From: Terriglobia bacterium
GTDB lineage: Bacteria > Acidobacteriota > Terriglobia > Terriglobales > Acidobacteriaceae
Reading direction: 5' to 3'
Length of the DNA: 64,000 nt
Assembly (NCBI GenBank): GCA_020073465.1
Contig: JAIQFC010000027.1
Coordinates: 1 to 64,000 of the forward strand
A program made the position numbers and the translations under genes. The stretch's first letter is position 1, and every line of letters starts with the position of its first letter. Under the pieces are notes generated by a model. The model did no database searches. It saw only the letters and a program-made list of their open reading frames with translations, and had not been told where the DNA came from. Positions 52,078-61,087 of this stretch are shown piece by piece.

Positions 52078-52857
52078 TCACATTATGGTAGTGTGATTGC
52101 CATTACCGTCAATCTGGCCCCTGGCTTGGTTGCCCGCGTCGTCGCGATAGATAATCCCTTCCTTGGCATAGACGATGCTGCTCCAGCCTTTAACAAATGA
52201 ACCCGGAGAACCGGCAGGGTAGGCTTTCAGAGTCATTGGCTTTCCGGATTCATCAATCCGGTCGATCCGGGCGTCACCGTTCATCTTGTTGTAAAACAAA
52301 ATGCCGTTAGGCGTGCCAACCACGCTGGTGCAGCCTTTGAGGAAAGTCCCGGCGGGATAGATATAAGCGGTAGTGAAGTTGCCGGATTCGTCAATGCGTC
52401 CGAGTGCCCCCTCGCCATTGCTGCTCTTGTAAAAGAGAATTCCGCGGTGAGTGGTGGCAAGGTTGCTCCAGTCTGTCGCAAAACCACTTCCATAGGATTT
52501 GACAATCGAAGCATTCCCCGAGTTATCGATCCGCCTCACTTCCGCAGAACCGTTGTGAGACTGGTAGTCGAGAATGAAGTCACCGAAGCGCGCCGAATGC
52601 GTGTAGCCGAATGGAGGGGCCGGTACTTCGAGGCTGTCCGTCGATTGGGTGCCCCTCTTCCGCCCTGAGACCCCGGGATTCCCTTGTTGTGTGACGGAGG
52701 AGGCTTCCTTCGTCGACGACCCAGCGTCTTTGTGAAGTAGACCCGCCGAGTTCAGCACAACAATTAAGCTTCCGACCGCGGTTAACAACCCGGCTAAAGC
52801 GGTGAGCATCCCAGGCAGCGTACTCCACCAGGAGGGAGGAGTCTTTTCATCGCTCAT
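52078..52857 (-). CDS. Membrane-anchored protein with tachylectin-like propeller repeats
   Basis: The 259-residue protein has one membrane helix near the N-terminus (about 13-38), a Ser/Thr-rich linker and then at least four repeats of about 45 residues with the pattern GILFYxxxNGxxxxxRIDESG and a TDWSNLATT-like start. This is the tachylectin-2-type propeller motif, often carbohydrate-binding. The C-terminal end is just inside a repeat. No other members of a locus are recognised beside it. Confidence 0.75.
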   Translation of the reverse strand: MSDEKTPPSWWSTLPGMLTALAGLLTAVGSLIVVLNSAGLLHKDAGSSTKEASSVTQQGNPGVSGRKRGTQSTDSLEVPAPPFGYTHSARFGDFILDYQSHNGSAEVRRIDNSGNASIVKSYGSGFATDWSNLATTHRGILFYKSSNGEGALGRIDESGNFTTAYIYPAGTFLKGCTSVVGTPNGILFYNKMNGDARIDRIDESGKPMTLKAYPAGSPGSFVKGWSSIVYAKEGIIYRDDAGNQARGQIDGNGNHTTIM

Positions 52858-53099
52858 TGCAGGACCTCCGTAACAGGATAATCAGGAGAGCTCGGTCCCT
52901 AGGCGAAAATGTTGCCGACGAGAGTACCACGAAACCCCAAAGTTCCATAAGGTTGGTTGGGGCCTCTGACCTCAAGAAGGCAAGAAGGAACATCTTTCAA
53001 CTTGCTGATTCAGTTTGGAATGGAGTTCTCGGGAATACGACCCCATCTTCTCGCCGGACTTGCCCGAGCGAACGCAATGAAGAAATTCGGTGTGGGGCT

Positions 53100-53291
53100 T
53101 CAGCGGCTACTTCGCAGCAGCAAGTATCCGCCGATGAAAGAGAAGGCCCACACCACCACGCCAAGCGCCATGCCGGGCCAGAACCATGCGTTGTCGTGAG
53201 GCATCTTCACCAGCACATGATGCAGCACATGGGTAAAGTGCAAGGCCAACAGTAGTACTGCGATCCCACTCAACTTCTGCAATGTTTGCAT
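53100..53291 (-). CDS. Small membrane protein, function unknown
   Basis: The ATG at 53291 (MQTLQKLSGIAVLLLALHF) gives 63 residues with two hydrophobic segments (about 8-28 and 35-57) joined by a loop with His and Trp (HDNAWFWPG). It is divergent from the VWA gene. Support is moderate because of its size. Confidence 0.55.
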   Translation of the reverse strand: MQTLQKLSGIAVLLLALHFTHVLHHVLVKMPHDNAWFWPGMALGVVVWAFSFIGGYLLLRSSR

Positions 53292-53518
53292 GGTCGTTTC
53301 CGGCAGACAGTCTCCCACAGGTTCCTGCACGCTTCAATAAATTTTTCCCCCGGCCCGGACAGAATATGATCCCGGAATCCCATGAGCGAAGTCCAAAGAG
53401 CATCACTACTCAAACGAGAAGAGTCTTGCCCACGACTTCAGGACTACGCTACACTCCTTTCGTTCGCCAGATTGGCTGTAGTCCCCCTGCAAGATTGTCC
53501 GTCCGCCAGGAGCAGTCC

Positions 53519-55468
53519 ATGATCAATCGGGCACGGGCCTCTCTCTTCCTTTTCTTCATTTCGTGTACCGCAGCCGCACAGGTGATGAGCATCCCGTCCT
53601 CGGGTTTTGGGGAGTTTAACAGTTCGCCAGTCACGCTCGGACTGATCTCCTCTCAGCAGATGACGAACAACTTGTGGTCGCTGAATACCAATGCTCAGGC
53701 GAACCGGAGCCCGTTGCAGAGCCCCAGCGGTTCAGTCTCGAAACTGGACCTTAAGGCTCCCGGAAAGGCCCGGCGCGAGTATGGCAAGGGCTACCAACTC
53801 CTGATGCGGAAGGATTTCCAAGGCGCAGTGCAACACCTGGCTTTATCCATTTCCATGTATCCGAACTTCGTGGCGGCGCACAATGCGCTGGGCTCCGCCT
53901 ATCTAAGTCTCGGCCAGAACGATCAGGCGCGCGAAGAATTCGCGCAGTCGGTCTCGCTGGACGACCACCTACCCAACTCCCATCTGAATCTTGGGGTCGC
54001 TGAGCTGGCTCTCAAGCACTATTCTGCTGCGGAAGAGTCCATCAAGAAGGCTTCCTCGATCGCACCTCTCGACCTTCAGTTGCTGACGGCGCTGGCCTAC
54101 GGGCAATTCATGAATCACGATTATGCAGCCGTGCTCTCAACGGCTCATCAGGTGCATGACCGCAAGCACGAGGGTGCTGCCATCGTCCATTATTTTGCCG
54201 CAGGGGCTTGGGACGCCCAAGGCAAATTCCCGGAGGCGCGGCGCGAACTCGAGACTCTCTTGCACGAGGAGCCCAAATCGCCAACCGCGGAGCAGGCCCG
54301 TCAAGCATTGGAGCAGTTGAAGTTGGACGAGATCAACCGGGCACAGGCCAGGCCGCAGTCGCCTCCTACCGTGACGTTCTCCTTTGCGCCTGCGGCGAAC
54401 GTCACGTCTGAGCAGGCTTCGCAACACGCTCAGAAAATCTTGCAGGAACTGAAGGAGAAGAAGCAGATCGCGGAAGCTGAAATGGAACCGGCAGCGACGT
54501 GCGCCGACTGTGGGCCAGCCACTTCTGCGAGTTCCGCCGAGGCCCGGCTTTCTCCCGCTCCGCTGCCGCCTGAGAACGGTCCAAAATCAAATGTCGCCGG
54601 CGGTGTTTTACACGCTTCGGTGGATGAAGTCGCTGTATTTTTCGCTGCTACGGATCACGGAAAGTCGGTGACCGACCTCAGCAGCGCGGAAATCGGAGTT
54701 CGCGACGACCGGAAGCCTCCCGAGGCCATTCTAGGATTCCGCAACGATGCTCAGTTGCCCTTGCGCCTCGGGCTCATCATTGACACCAGCGAATCCATTA
54801 CCAGCCGGTTCTCCTTCGAGCAGGGTGCCGCGAACCACTTTCTACAAAAGGTTCTCACCAACCCAAGTGATCTGTCCTTTGTCGTCGGCGTTGCCAACTC
54901 CGTCTTACTCGTCCAGGACTTCACCGGCGACCAGAAACAGATGTTCCACGCCGTCGATCAACTGGCGCCCTCAGGGGGCACCGCTCTATGGGACGCTGTT
55001 GCCTTTGCCGCGGACAAATTGGCCAGCCACCCCGAAGAGCAACCCGTTGCCCGGATCCTCGTCGTCATCAGCGACGGCGAAGACAACTCCAGCAGCATGA
55101 CGCTGAAACAGGCAATCGAGCGCGCGCAGCGCGGAGAGGTGGCCGTCTATACCGTGAGCACCCGAGACTTTGAGCGCGAAGACAGCAGCGCGATATTGGG
55201 CGATCACGCTCTTCAGACCTTGGCCGAACTCACTGGCGGAGCCGCGTTTAGCCCAGGCTCGGTCCGCCGTCTCAAGGGCAGCCTCACCGACCTTCAGCAA
55301 GTCATTCGCGGCCGCTATCTGATTTCCTATAAGCCGGCTGCTTTCCACCGCGATGGCCAGTACCGCACCATCGACATCGCCGCCCAAAGGGACGGCCACA
55401 AGCTGCGCGTGTATGCTCGCAAAGGCTACTACGCCGCGGCCACGACTTCGGCTAAACGCGATTTCTAA
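53519..55468 (+). CDS. Secreted TPR and VWFA-related domain protein
   Basis: The ATG at 53519 (MINRARASLFLFFISCTAAAQ) follows AGGAG by 8 nt and gives a signal peptide. Residues about 85-280 are tetratricopeptide repeats. After a linker, residues about 360-640 match the acidobacterial VWFA-related domain, with a MIDAS motif D-T-S-E-S at 422-426 and SDGEDNSS in the middle of the domain. The end has the usual GRYLISYKP segment. Such domains bind partners through a metal site. The target is unknown. Confidence 0.9.
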   Translation: MINRARASLFLFFISCTAAAQVMSIPSSGFGEFNSSPVTLGLISSQQMTNNLWSLNTNAQANRSPLQSPSGSVSKLDLKAPGKARREYGKGYQLLMRKDFQGAVQHLALSISMYPNFVAAHNALGSAYLSLGQNDQAREEFAQSVSLDDHLPNSHLNLGVAELALKHYSAAEESIKKASSIAPLDLQLLTALAYGQFMNHDYAAVLSTAHQVHDRKHEGAAIVHYFAAGAWDAQGKFPEARRELETLLHEEPKSPTAEQARQALEQLKLDEINRAQARPQSPPTVTFSFAPAANVTSEQASQHAQKILQELKEKKQIAEAEMEPAATCADCGPATSASSAEARLSPAPLPPENGPKSNVAGGVLHASVDEVAVFFAATDHGKSVTDLSSAEIGVRDDRKPPEAILGFRNDAQLPLRLGLIIDTSESITSRFSFEQGAANHFLQKVLTNPSDLSFVVGVANSVLLVQDFTGDQKQMFHAVDQLAPSGGTALWDAVAFAADKLASHPEEQPVARILVVISDGEDNSSSMTLKQAIERAQRGEVAVYTVSTRDFEREDSSAILGDHALQTLAELTGGAAFSPGSVRRLKGSLTDLQQVIRGRYLISYKPAAFHRDGQYRTIDIAAQRDGHKLRVYARKGYYAAATTSAKRDF

Positions 55469-55697
55469 CCCTCCCCTCCGATTCGGGCCGGGGGATCCCG
55501 CAGGGGACCACATTCCTCTCGCTACCCCTGTTGCAAGTCCAAGCCGATCTTGAGAGTCCGCGAAGCGTAGGCCCTCCTCTACTGCTCATCCACGGCCCGT
55601 GGACGGAACGGCATCCCCAGTTGCTGCCCTGCGACCGATGAACAGTTCAAGATCAAGACTCAGAGGTCGGCGGACTCGAGTGTCTCCCCACACGGGT

Positions 55698-55703
55698 TAT
55701 ACT
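55698..55703 (+). promoter_or_regulatory. -10 element giving a leaderless miaB transcript
   Basis: TATACT ends 7 nt before the miaB ATG (55711), so the transcript would begin at the start codon. No Shine-Dalgarno is seen. Confidence 0.5.
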
Positions 55704-55710
55704 TTCCTAT

Positions 55711-57036
55711 ATGTCTGGGGATTCGCAGAAGACTTTTTACCTGGAAACCTTCGGCTGCCAGATGAACGTCCATGACTCCGAGAAAGTCATCGGCACGCTC
55801 GTCCAGCAAGGCTATCGCCAGGTCGAGACTGTCGAGCAGGCCGACCTGATTCTCTACAACACCTGCTCCATCCGCGACAAAGCCGAGCAAAAGGTATTCC
55901 ATCGCCTGGCAGATTTCAAGAAACTGCAGTCCCAGGGCAAGAAGTTCGGCGTGCTGGGCTGCGTAGCCCAACAGGAAGGCGACAGGATTTTCGAGCGGGC
56001 GCCGCATGTTTCGCTGGTGTGCGGCTCCGCATCGTACCGCAATCTCCCCGAGATGCTGGTGCAGATCGAAGCAGGGAAGCGCGCTACCGGCCTCGACGAC
56101 CGCCAGACCGACGAATGCTTCGAGACCGAATTCACCGCCCGCACCAACCCCTACCGCGGTTACATCACCATCATCGAAGGCTGCGACAAGTTCTGCGCTT
56201 ACTGCGTCGTACCCTTCACCCGCGGCAAAGAGCGCAGCCGGACATCAGACTCGGTGCTCGAGGAGGCGCGTCAGTTGGTCGATCTCGGCTACTCGGAGAT
56301 TCAATTGCTCGGACAGAACGTAAATTCCTACAAAGATCCGGCAGGGAAGAGATCGTTCGCCGAATTGCTGGCCGCGGTAGGCGAAGTTCCCGGCATCAAG
56401 CGCGTGCGCTTCACGACTTCGCACCCCCGCGATTTTGGACGGGACATCGTCGAAGCTATCGACGCCGTACCCGCGCTGTGCGATCACGTCCACCTGCCGG
56501 TGCAGAGCGGATCGACACGCGTGCTCGGAGCAATGCAGCGCCTCTACACCCGCGAGCAATACCTGGAACGCATCGGATGGATGAAGTCCGCGAAGCGGGA
56601 GATCAGCATCACAACCGATGTGATCGTCGGCTTCCCCGGTGAAACCGAGGCAGACTTCGTCGAGACCCTGACGCTCTTGGAAGAAGTGGGCTACGACAGT
56701 GTGTTTACCTTCAAGTATTCACCCAGGCCGAACACTCCTGCGCTAAAGCTGGACGATGCGATCCCCGATCAAGAGAAGGCCCGCCGTCTGGAGGTCGTGA
56801 TGGCCAAGCAGAGAGAGATTCAGATCGCTCAAAACAAGAGACATATAGGGACAGTACGTGAAGTAATGGTTGAGGGAAGAAACGACCTACGGGCCCAGTG
56901 GATCGGCCGCACCTCCCAGAACAAGACCCTGAACTTCACAGCGTCCGGGCCTGCGATGGCCAAGGTCGGAACCTACGCCCAGGTCAGAATCCTCAGCACT
57001 TTCCCCAACAGCCTGCTGGGAGAAATGGTGGTATAA
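55711..57036 (+). CDS. miaB: tRNA-2-methylthio-N6-dimethylallyladenosine synthase
   Basis: MiaB is a radical-SAM methylthiotransferase acting on i6A37 of tRNAs. The 441-residue protein has the N-terminal MTTase domain with Cys16, Cys52 and Cys84 for the auxiliary cluster, the radical-SAM CxxxCxxC at Cys158, Cys162 and Cys165, and a C-terminal TRAM domain. The YNTCSIRDKAEQK and FGCQMN signatures favour MiaB over RimO. It is followed 22 nt later by the nuclease gene. Confidence 0.95.
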   Translation: MSGDSQKTFYLETFGCQMNVHDSEKVIGTLVQQGYRQVETVEQADLILYNTCSIRDKAEQKVFHRLADFKKLQSQGKKFGVLGCVAQQEGDRIFERAPHVSLVCGSASYRNLPEMLVQIEAGKRATGLDDRQTDECFETEFTARTNPYRGYITIIEGCDKFCAYCVVPFTRGKERSRTSDSVLEEARQLVDLGYSEIQLLGQNVNSYKDPAGKRSFAELLAAVGEVPGIKRVRFTTSHPRDFGRDIVEAIDAVPALCDHVHLPVQSGSTRVLGAMQRLYTREQYLERIGWMKSAKREISITTDVIVGFPGETEADFVETLTLLEEVGYDSVFTFKYSPRPNTPALKLDDAIPDQEKARRLEVVMAKQREIQIAQNKRHIGTVREVMVEGRNDLRAQWIGRTSQNKTLNFTASGPAMAKVGTYAQVRILSTFPNSLLGEMVV

Positions 57037-57058
57037 GAGGGGAAATCAGGAGGTCACG

Positions 57059-57544
57059 ATGGAAGTTGAAATGACAATCCGTGGACTGATGATGGATCCT
57101 GTCAGCAATATGCCCATTGTGATCCTGAAGGACGTGGCTGGGGACACGGTTTTGCCGATCTGGGTGGGAGTTTACGAGGCGAATGCGATTGCGCTGGAGA
57201 TGGAGAAGGTGAGCACGCCGCGTCCGATGACGCATGATCTTATCAAGAATGTGCTGACAGGACTGGAGACGCAGGTGCACAAGGTTGTGGTGACGGAACT
57301 GCGGGAGGACACGTTTTACGCGGTAATCTGGCTGGAACGGAGCGGCGAAGTGATCAGCATCGATTCGAGGCCTTCGGATGCACTGGCGCTGGCGCTGCGG
57401 GTGGACTGTCCAATCTTCGTGGACGACCTCGTGCTGAAGAGTTCGAAGCTGGCGGCGAACCTGTCGGACCGGGTGACCAGCGACGAGCTGCGGAAGTGGC
57501 TGGAAGGGCTGAATGATGAGGATCTAGGAAAGTACAAGATGTAG
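57059..57544 (+). CDS. Bifunctional nuclease family protein (DUF151)
   Basis: The 161-residue protein has the BFN core: VILKDVAGDTVLPIWVGVYEANAIAL and SRPSDALALALRVDCPIFV, with the conserved Asp-Ala pair. A strong AGGAGGT precedes the ATG by 4 nt. Family members are said to act on RNA and DNA, though their role in bacteria is loosely defined. It is in an operon with miaB. Confidence 0.9.
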   Translation: MEVEMTIRGLMMDPVSNMPIVILKDVAGDTVLPIWVGVYEANAIALEMEKVSTPRPMTHDLIKNVLTGLETQVHKVVVTELREDTFYAVIWLERSGEVISIDSRPSDALALALRVDCPIFVDDLVLKSSKLAANLSDRVTSDELRKWLEGLNDEDLGKYKM

Positions 57545-57600
57545 TCGGGATACGGCCGTCGGCCATTATCCATCAGGAAAACACACTACGCGGAGACGAG

Positions 57601-57617
57601 AACCCGCTCAGCGGGTT
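57601..57617 (+). terminator. Terminator-like hairpin after the nuclease gene
   Basis: AACCCGC (57601-57607) and GCGGGTT (57611-57617) form a 7-bp stem with a 3-nt loop. A short T-rich stretch follows. Confidence 0.55.
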
Positions 57618-57713
57618 TGGGCTGGCTGATCCAGGTCAGTTTACATAATACCTGTTATCGGACACTGACTCTGCCTCCAAGTCAACCGTCTCTCCACAAT
57701 GAGGAGCCACCTT

Positions 57714-58235
57714 GTGACGCGAGCTGAGAGGCTGCTTCGGATCACGAGACGCCTGATTATCCTGACTTTCTGTGGGCTGGTCTGCGTGGTGACGGTCTTC
57801 GCGCTCACACTCCTGCGGGGGGATCGCTTCATGGTGTCGTGGGCCTGCTTTGGCTGTGGCCTCCTCGGCGGATTTGTCAGTATCCAGCAGCGCCTGAAGA
57901 AATTCGGGGATGAGGAACTGGACCTCCTTTCCCAATCCTGGTTTCAGATTCTGTTGATACCTATCTACGGAGGAATATTCGCGGGGGTGCTGTACGTGGG
58001 ATTCCTGAGCAATATTGTTGAGGGCCCGCTGTTTCCGAAATTCGCAGGTCCTGCGTTTTCTCAGCCCATCCCTACCACGAGCGATCTCAGGGCGTTTTTC
58101 TCACAAACCTATCCGGCGACGGGCGCGGACCTGGCAAAACTCATCTTCTGGTCGTTCGTAGCCGGATTCTCCGAGCGCTTCGTGCCGCAGATCCTGGAAA
58201 CAAGTCAGAAGGATAGCGAAGAGAAGAAAGACTGA
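57714..58235 (+). CDS. Membrane protein of unknown function
   Basis: I prefer the GTG at 57714, preceded by GAGGAG with 7-nt spacing, over the ATG at 57699. The 173-residue protein has several hydrophobic segments (about 10-33, 40-60, 80-105) and a C-terminal GFSERFVPQILE, a motif seen in some bacterial membrane proteins with no assigned role. No neighbours suggest a function. Confidence 0.65.
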   Translation: MTRAERLLRITRRLIILTFCGLVCVVTVFALTLLRGDRFMVSWACFGCGLLGGFVSIQQRLKKFGDEELDLLSQSWFQILLIPIYGGIFAGVLYVGFLSNIVEGPLFPKFAGPAFSQPIPTTSDLRAFFSQTYPATGADLAKLIFWSFVAGFSERFVPQILETSQKDSEEKKD

Positions 58236-58268
58236 GACACACTGCGGCTTGCGTACCCAGGCTACCGG

Positions 58269-59045
58269 TCAGCGGACGCTTTCGGTACTGTGCGGCTGGG
58301 GCGTTTTGTCACTGGTTGCAGCCTTGGCCACCGGCTCAGGCTGCGTGCTCGGCCTGGGTTCCTTCAGCGTATATTTCAACAGGCACCAGAGGGCGCGGAA
58401 TCCGTCTTTCCAGCCGATCTTCTTCCCTTCTTCATAGGTGCGCCCCCAATAGCTGATGCCGATCTCGTAGACGCGGAGGCGGCGCTTGGCAATTTTGACC
58501 GTGATCTCAGGCTCGAAGCCGAAGCGATTCTCCTCAATGGGAATCGACTGGAGAATTTCCCGGCGAAAAACCTTGTAGCAGGTCTCCATGTCAGTCATGT
58601 TCATGTTAGTCAGGGCGTTCGAGAGCAGCGTCAGGATGGAGTTTCCCACCGAATGCCAGAAATACAGCACGCGGTGTGGGCCGCTGCCCAGGAACCGTGA
58701 GCCGTAGACTACGTCTGCTTTCCCTTGAATCAGCGGCCCCAGCAGCAAGGGATATTCGGCGGGATCGTATTCGAGGTCGGCGTCCTGGATCACAACGTAG
58801 TCGCCGGTGGATTCCTGGATGCCGCGGCGAAGGGCGGCGCCTTTACCAATATTCTTGGGCTGGAGAAGGACTCGAATCTGGGGATGTTTTAACTGCAGTT
58901 CCGCGAGGATTTCGCGGGAGCCGTCCTCGGAGCCATCGTCAACGCAGATGAGTTCTACGTCCAGCGGTACGGCGAGCACGCGCCCGACCACGTCGCGCAA
59001 CGTGGCTCGCTCGTTGTACACCGGCATCACGACCGACAGTTTCAT
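58269..59045 (-). CDS. Family 2 glycosyltransferase (DPM-like)
   Basis: The 258-residue protein has a GT-A fold: MPVYNERATLRDVV at the start, VDDGSEDGSREI and the metal site QDADLEYDP. It resembles dolichol/undecaprenyl-phosphate mannosyl- or glucosyltransferases. The YWGRTYEEGKKIGWKDGF segment is typical of DPM1-type enzymes. It has no membrane segments of its own. AAGGAA precedes the ATG. It probably makes a lipid-linked sugar; sugar and acceptor are unknown. Confidence 0.88.
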   Translation of the reverse strand: MKLSVVMPVYNERATLRDVVGRVLAVPLDVELICVDDGSEDGSREILAELQLKHPQIRVLLQPKNIGKGAALRRGIQESTGDYVVIQDADLEYDPAEYPLLLGPLIQGKADVVYGSRFLGSGPHRVLYFWHSVGNSILTLLSNALTNMNMTDMETCYKVFRREILQSIPIEENRFGFEPEITVKIAKRRLRVYEIGISYWGRTYEEGKKIGWKDGFRALWCLLKYTLKEPRPSTQPEPVAKAATSDKTPQPHSTESVR

Positions 59046-59239
59046 GCGACGTGTTCCTTGTCACATTAAAAGCCATTCCGGGGAACGTCAAGACGTAGTC
59101 GGCCGGGCTGCCACCTCATGTGGTTTTGCCGGCGCGCCGAAATCGGTTTGAAACTTGTCGATGGTACATGCCAGGATAATCCGTCGCAGGGCAACCGAAT
59201 GACGTGCGTTAGCAGGAGTGTGAGATGCGGGAGTTAGAG

Positions 59240-59320
59240 ATGGAGAAGGTTAACTTGGCCGCCAAGCCCGCCCGTCTTCATGAGCACTGGCGTCCGAAAG
59301 TGGTTGGTGCGCTTGGGTGA
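59240..59320 (+). pseudogene. Cupin-domain gene remnant (N-terminal 26 codons)
   Basis: A start with GGGAG upstream opens MEKVNLAAKPARLHEHWRPK and stops after 26 codons. This matches the N-terminus of small cupin proteins of the MEKVNLA...HWSPKIVGEL type, whose remainder (the metal-binding barrel) is missing. The sequence after the stop shows no continuing cupin in any frame, so the gene was truncated. Confidence 0.5.
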
Positions 59321-59347
59321 GAGCTTCCGCCGTCGAGAAACATTGTC

Positions 59348-59836
59348 ATGGATAATCCGAGAAGCGATCAGCCGCCTTATTTTCTCCGGAGCAAGCGGCT
59401 GGGCTTTCGACCCTGGAGCGAACAGGACCTTTCGTTGGCCATCGGCCTGTGGGGAGACACTACGGAGCGGAAGCATGGCGTCCAGTACTGGCCACTGTTT
59501 TTGTTAGAGGATGGCGAACATGTGGGTTGCTGCGGCATCCGACCCTATGATCCCACCCAGCGCCTCTACGAGCTTGGGGTTCACATTCGGTCTAGTTACT
59601 GGGGGCGCGGACTGGCAGAAGAGGCAGCGTCTGCAACGATTGACTATGCGTTCGAGAAACTGGGAGCCACGGCTCTTTTTGCGGGTCACAAGCCAAAGAA
59701 CAACGCTTCGCGACGCCTGCTGGAGAAGCTAGGGTTCCAATACACGCACGCGCAACTCTATGCCCCGAACGGGCCTCGAACACCCCTCGTACCTTCTTGG
59801 GCGTGGGCCCAAACGCGGCTAGAAGCCATCTCCTAG
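59348..59836 (+). CDS. GNAT acetyltransferase (RimJ/RimL type) with probable internal deletion
   Basis: The 162-residue protein has YFLRSKRLGFRPWSEQDLSLAIGLWGD, GEHVGCCGIRPYD and YWGRGLAEEAASATIDYAF, matching the Acetyltransf_3 group. Between LWGD and HGVQYWP only a few residues are present where related proteins usually have about 25 more, covering a strand and helix. The gene may be functional or decayed. It directly follows the cupin remnant. Confidence 0.75.
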   Translation: MDNPRSDQPPYFLRSKRLGFRPWSEQDLSLAIGLWGDTTERKHGVQYWPLFLLEDGEHVGCCGIRPYDPTQRLYELGVHIRSSYWGRGLAEEAASATIDYAFEKLGATALFAGHKPKNNASRRLLEKLGFQYTHAQLYAPNGPRTPLVPSWAWAQTRLEAIS

Positions 59837-59867
59837 CGCTTCCCAAAACCTGTTTATGAGATGGCTT

Positions 59868-60776
59868 CTAGTCAGGACTCTGCCTTGCGCCGTCCTGCGG
59901 CGTGACCAGTACGATCCCCGGATGAAAAAGGGTCCCGGCGACGCGCGTAGCGATGGCGATCAGTTCCCTCTGTCCGGAAAAGACCTTGACCTGGCGTGCG
60001 CGGGACAGCTCCGGCAGATTTACGGTGCGGCCGCTGCGAATGTTGGCGGCGGTGGCCTCGTCTGCGGTGACCGAAGGGAGTTGCGGCAGCAACGTGCGGG
60101 GATGGACGAAAAGATCGTCGGCGCTTCCCTTCGCGGCGGCGTCTGCGAGTTGGTCCAGCGTGTGGGCGTCGGCAATTTTGAATTCGGCGACCGCGGTGCG
60201 GCGCAGCGATTGCAGGTGGGCTCCGCAGCCGAGTTGCTGGCCCATGTCGTGCGCCACCGAACGCATGTAGGTACCTGAAGCTACGTGGGCGCGGAAGTGG
60301 ACGCGGTCTTGCTCAACGCCGAGAATGTCGAATTGCTTGATTTCGACTTTCACCGGCGCGAGGGCAACATCTTTCTTCTTGCGCGCCAGTTTGTACGCGG
60401 GGACTCCGTGGATCTTTTTCGCCGAGAATGGAGGCGGCATCTGTTCAATCACACCGCGGAAGCGGGCTGCGACTTCCTGCATCTGCGCGAGTGTGAGACT
60501 TACCGACTGAGCGGGACTCGTGGCCTCGCCTTCGGAATCATAGGTGTCGGTGGCAAAGCCGAAGCGGATCACGCCCTCATAGGTCTTTTCGGAGGCGGTA
60601 TAGAACTGCGCCAGGCGGGTGAGACTGCCGGTCACGAGCGGCAAAACCCCGGTGGCTAGGGGGTCGAGTGTGCCCAGGTGGCCGACGGAGCGTTGTCCGA
60701 GGATGCGGCGAACGCGATTGACCACGTCGTGCGAGGTCAATCCCGGGGGTTTATCGATGATGAGGACGCCGTTCAT
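59868..60776 (-). CDS. truB: tRNA pseudouridine(55) synthase
   Basis: TruB makes pseudouridine 55 in the T loop of tRNAs. The 302-residue protein starts MNGVLIIDKPPGLTSHDVV and has catalytic Asp38 in GTLDPLATG. The C-terminal part resembles a short PUA-like domain. It lies convergent with the acetyltransferase and downstream of a repeat-rich gap. Confidence 0.95.
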   Translation of the reverse strand: MNGVLIIDKPPGLTSHDVVNRVRRILGQRSVGHLGTLDPLATGVLPLVTGSLTRLAQFYTASEKTYEGVIRFGFATDTYDSEGEATSPAQSVSLTLAQMQEVAARFRGVIEQMPPPFSAKKIHGVPAYKLARKKKDVALAPVKVEIKQFDILGVEQDRVHFRAHVASGTYMRSVAHDMGQQLGCGAHLQSLRRTAVAEFKIADAHTLDQLADAAAKGSADDLFVHPRTLLPQLPSVTADEATAANIRSGRTVNLPELSRARQVKVFSGQRELIAIATRVAGTLFHPGIVLVTPQDGARQSPD

Positions 60777-60884
60777 GAGGGAGATTTGGTAAGTTGGTAA
60801 TTGAGTAATTGAAAAGCTCCGCTGCGCCTGATTTCTGGGTGGTCGGGCAGTTTGTTAGGGATGCGCGCCAAACACGCGATTTCG

Positions 60885-60909
60885 CATTCTCGCAAAGAAC
60901 GCGAGAATG
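60885..60909. repeat. Palindromic repeat with AAAGAAC loop
   Basis: CATTCTCGC (60885-60893) and GCGAGAATG (60901-60909) are perfect 9-bp arms around AAAGAAC. The loop links it to the copies at 3961 and 4462. It lies in the 311-nt gap 60777-61087. Confidence 0.7.
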
Positions 60910-60929
60910 ATCGCGCGGCGCGCCCAGGT

Positions 60930-60988
60930 CCCCTTCGGCTCCGCTCAGGGCAGGCTTTCAGCGCCAAAAGCGGGCGCTTCAGGATGAC
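60930..60988. repeat. Palindromic repeat (GGCTCCGCTCAGGGC class)
   Basis: CCTTCGGCTCCGCTCAGGGC is followed by GCGCCAAAAGCGGGCGC and AGGATGACA. The first block recurs inside the serine hydrolase gene at about 3424-3445. The rest of the gap has no gene. Confidence 0.5.
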
Positions 60989-61087
60989 AAACAAACGGCA
61001 CCGCTAACCGTATTCCGAGGCGGCTTGCTAAAGTGGTTAAGCCTAGGATTACACAATTGCTGAAGTACTAAATTACCAGAATCTCCC

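Noticed and set aside
60773..60994. 73-residue minus-strand frame containing CPERSRR
   Set aside because: It is translation of a palindromic repeat, not a gene.
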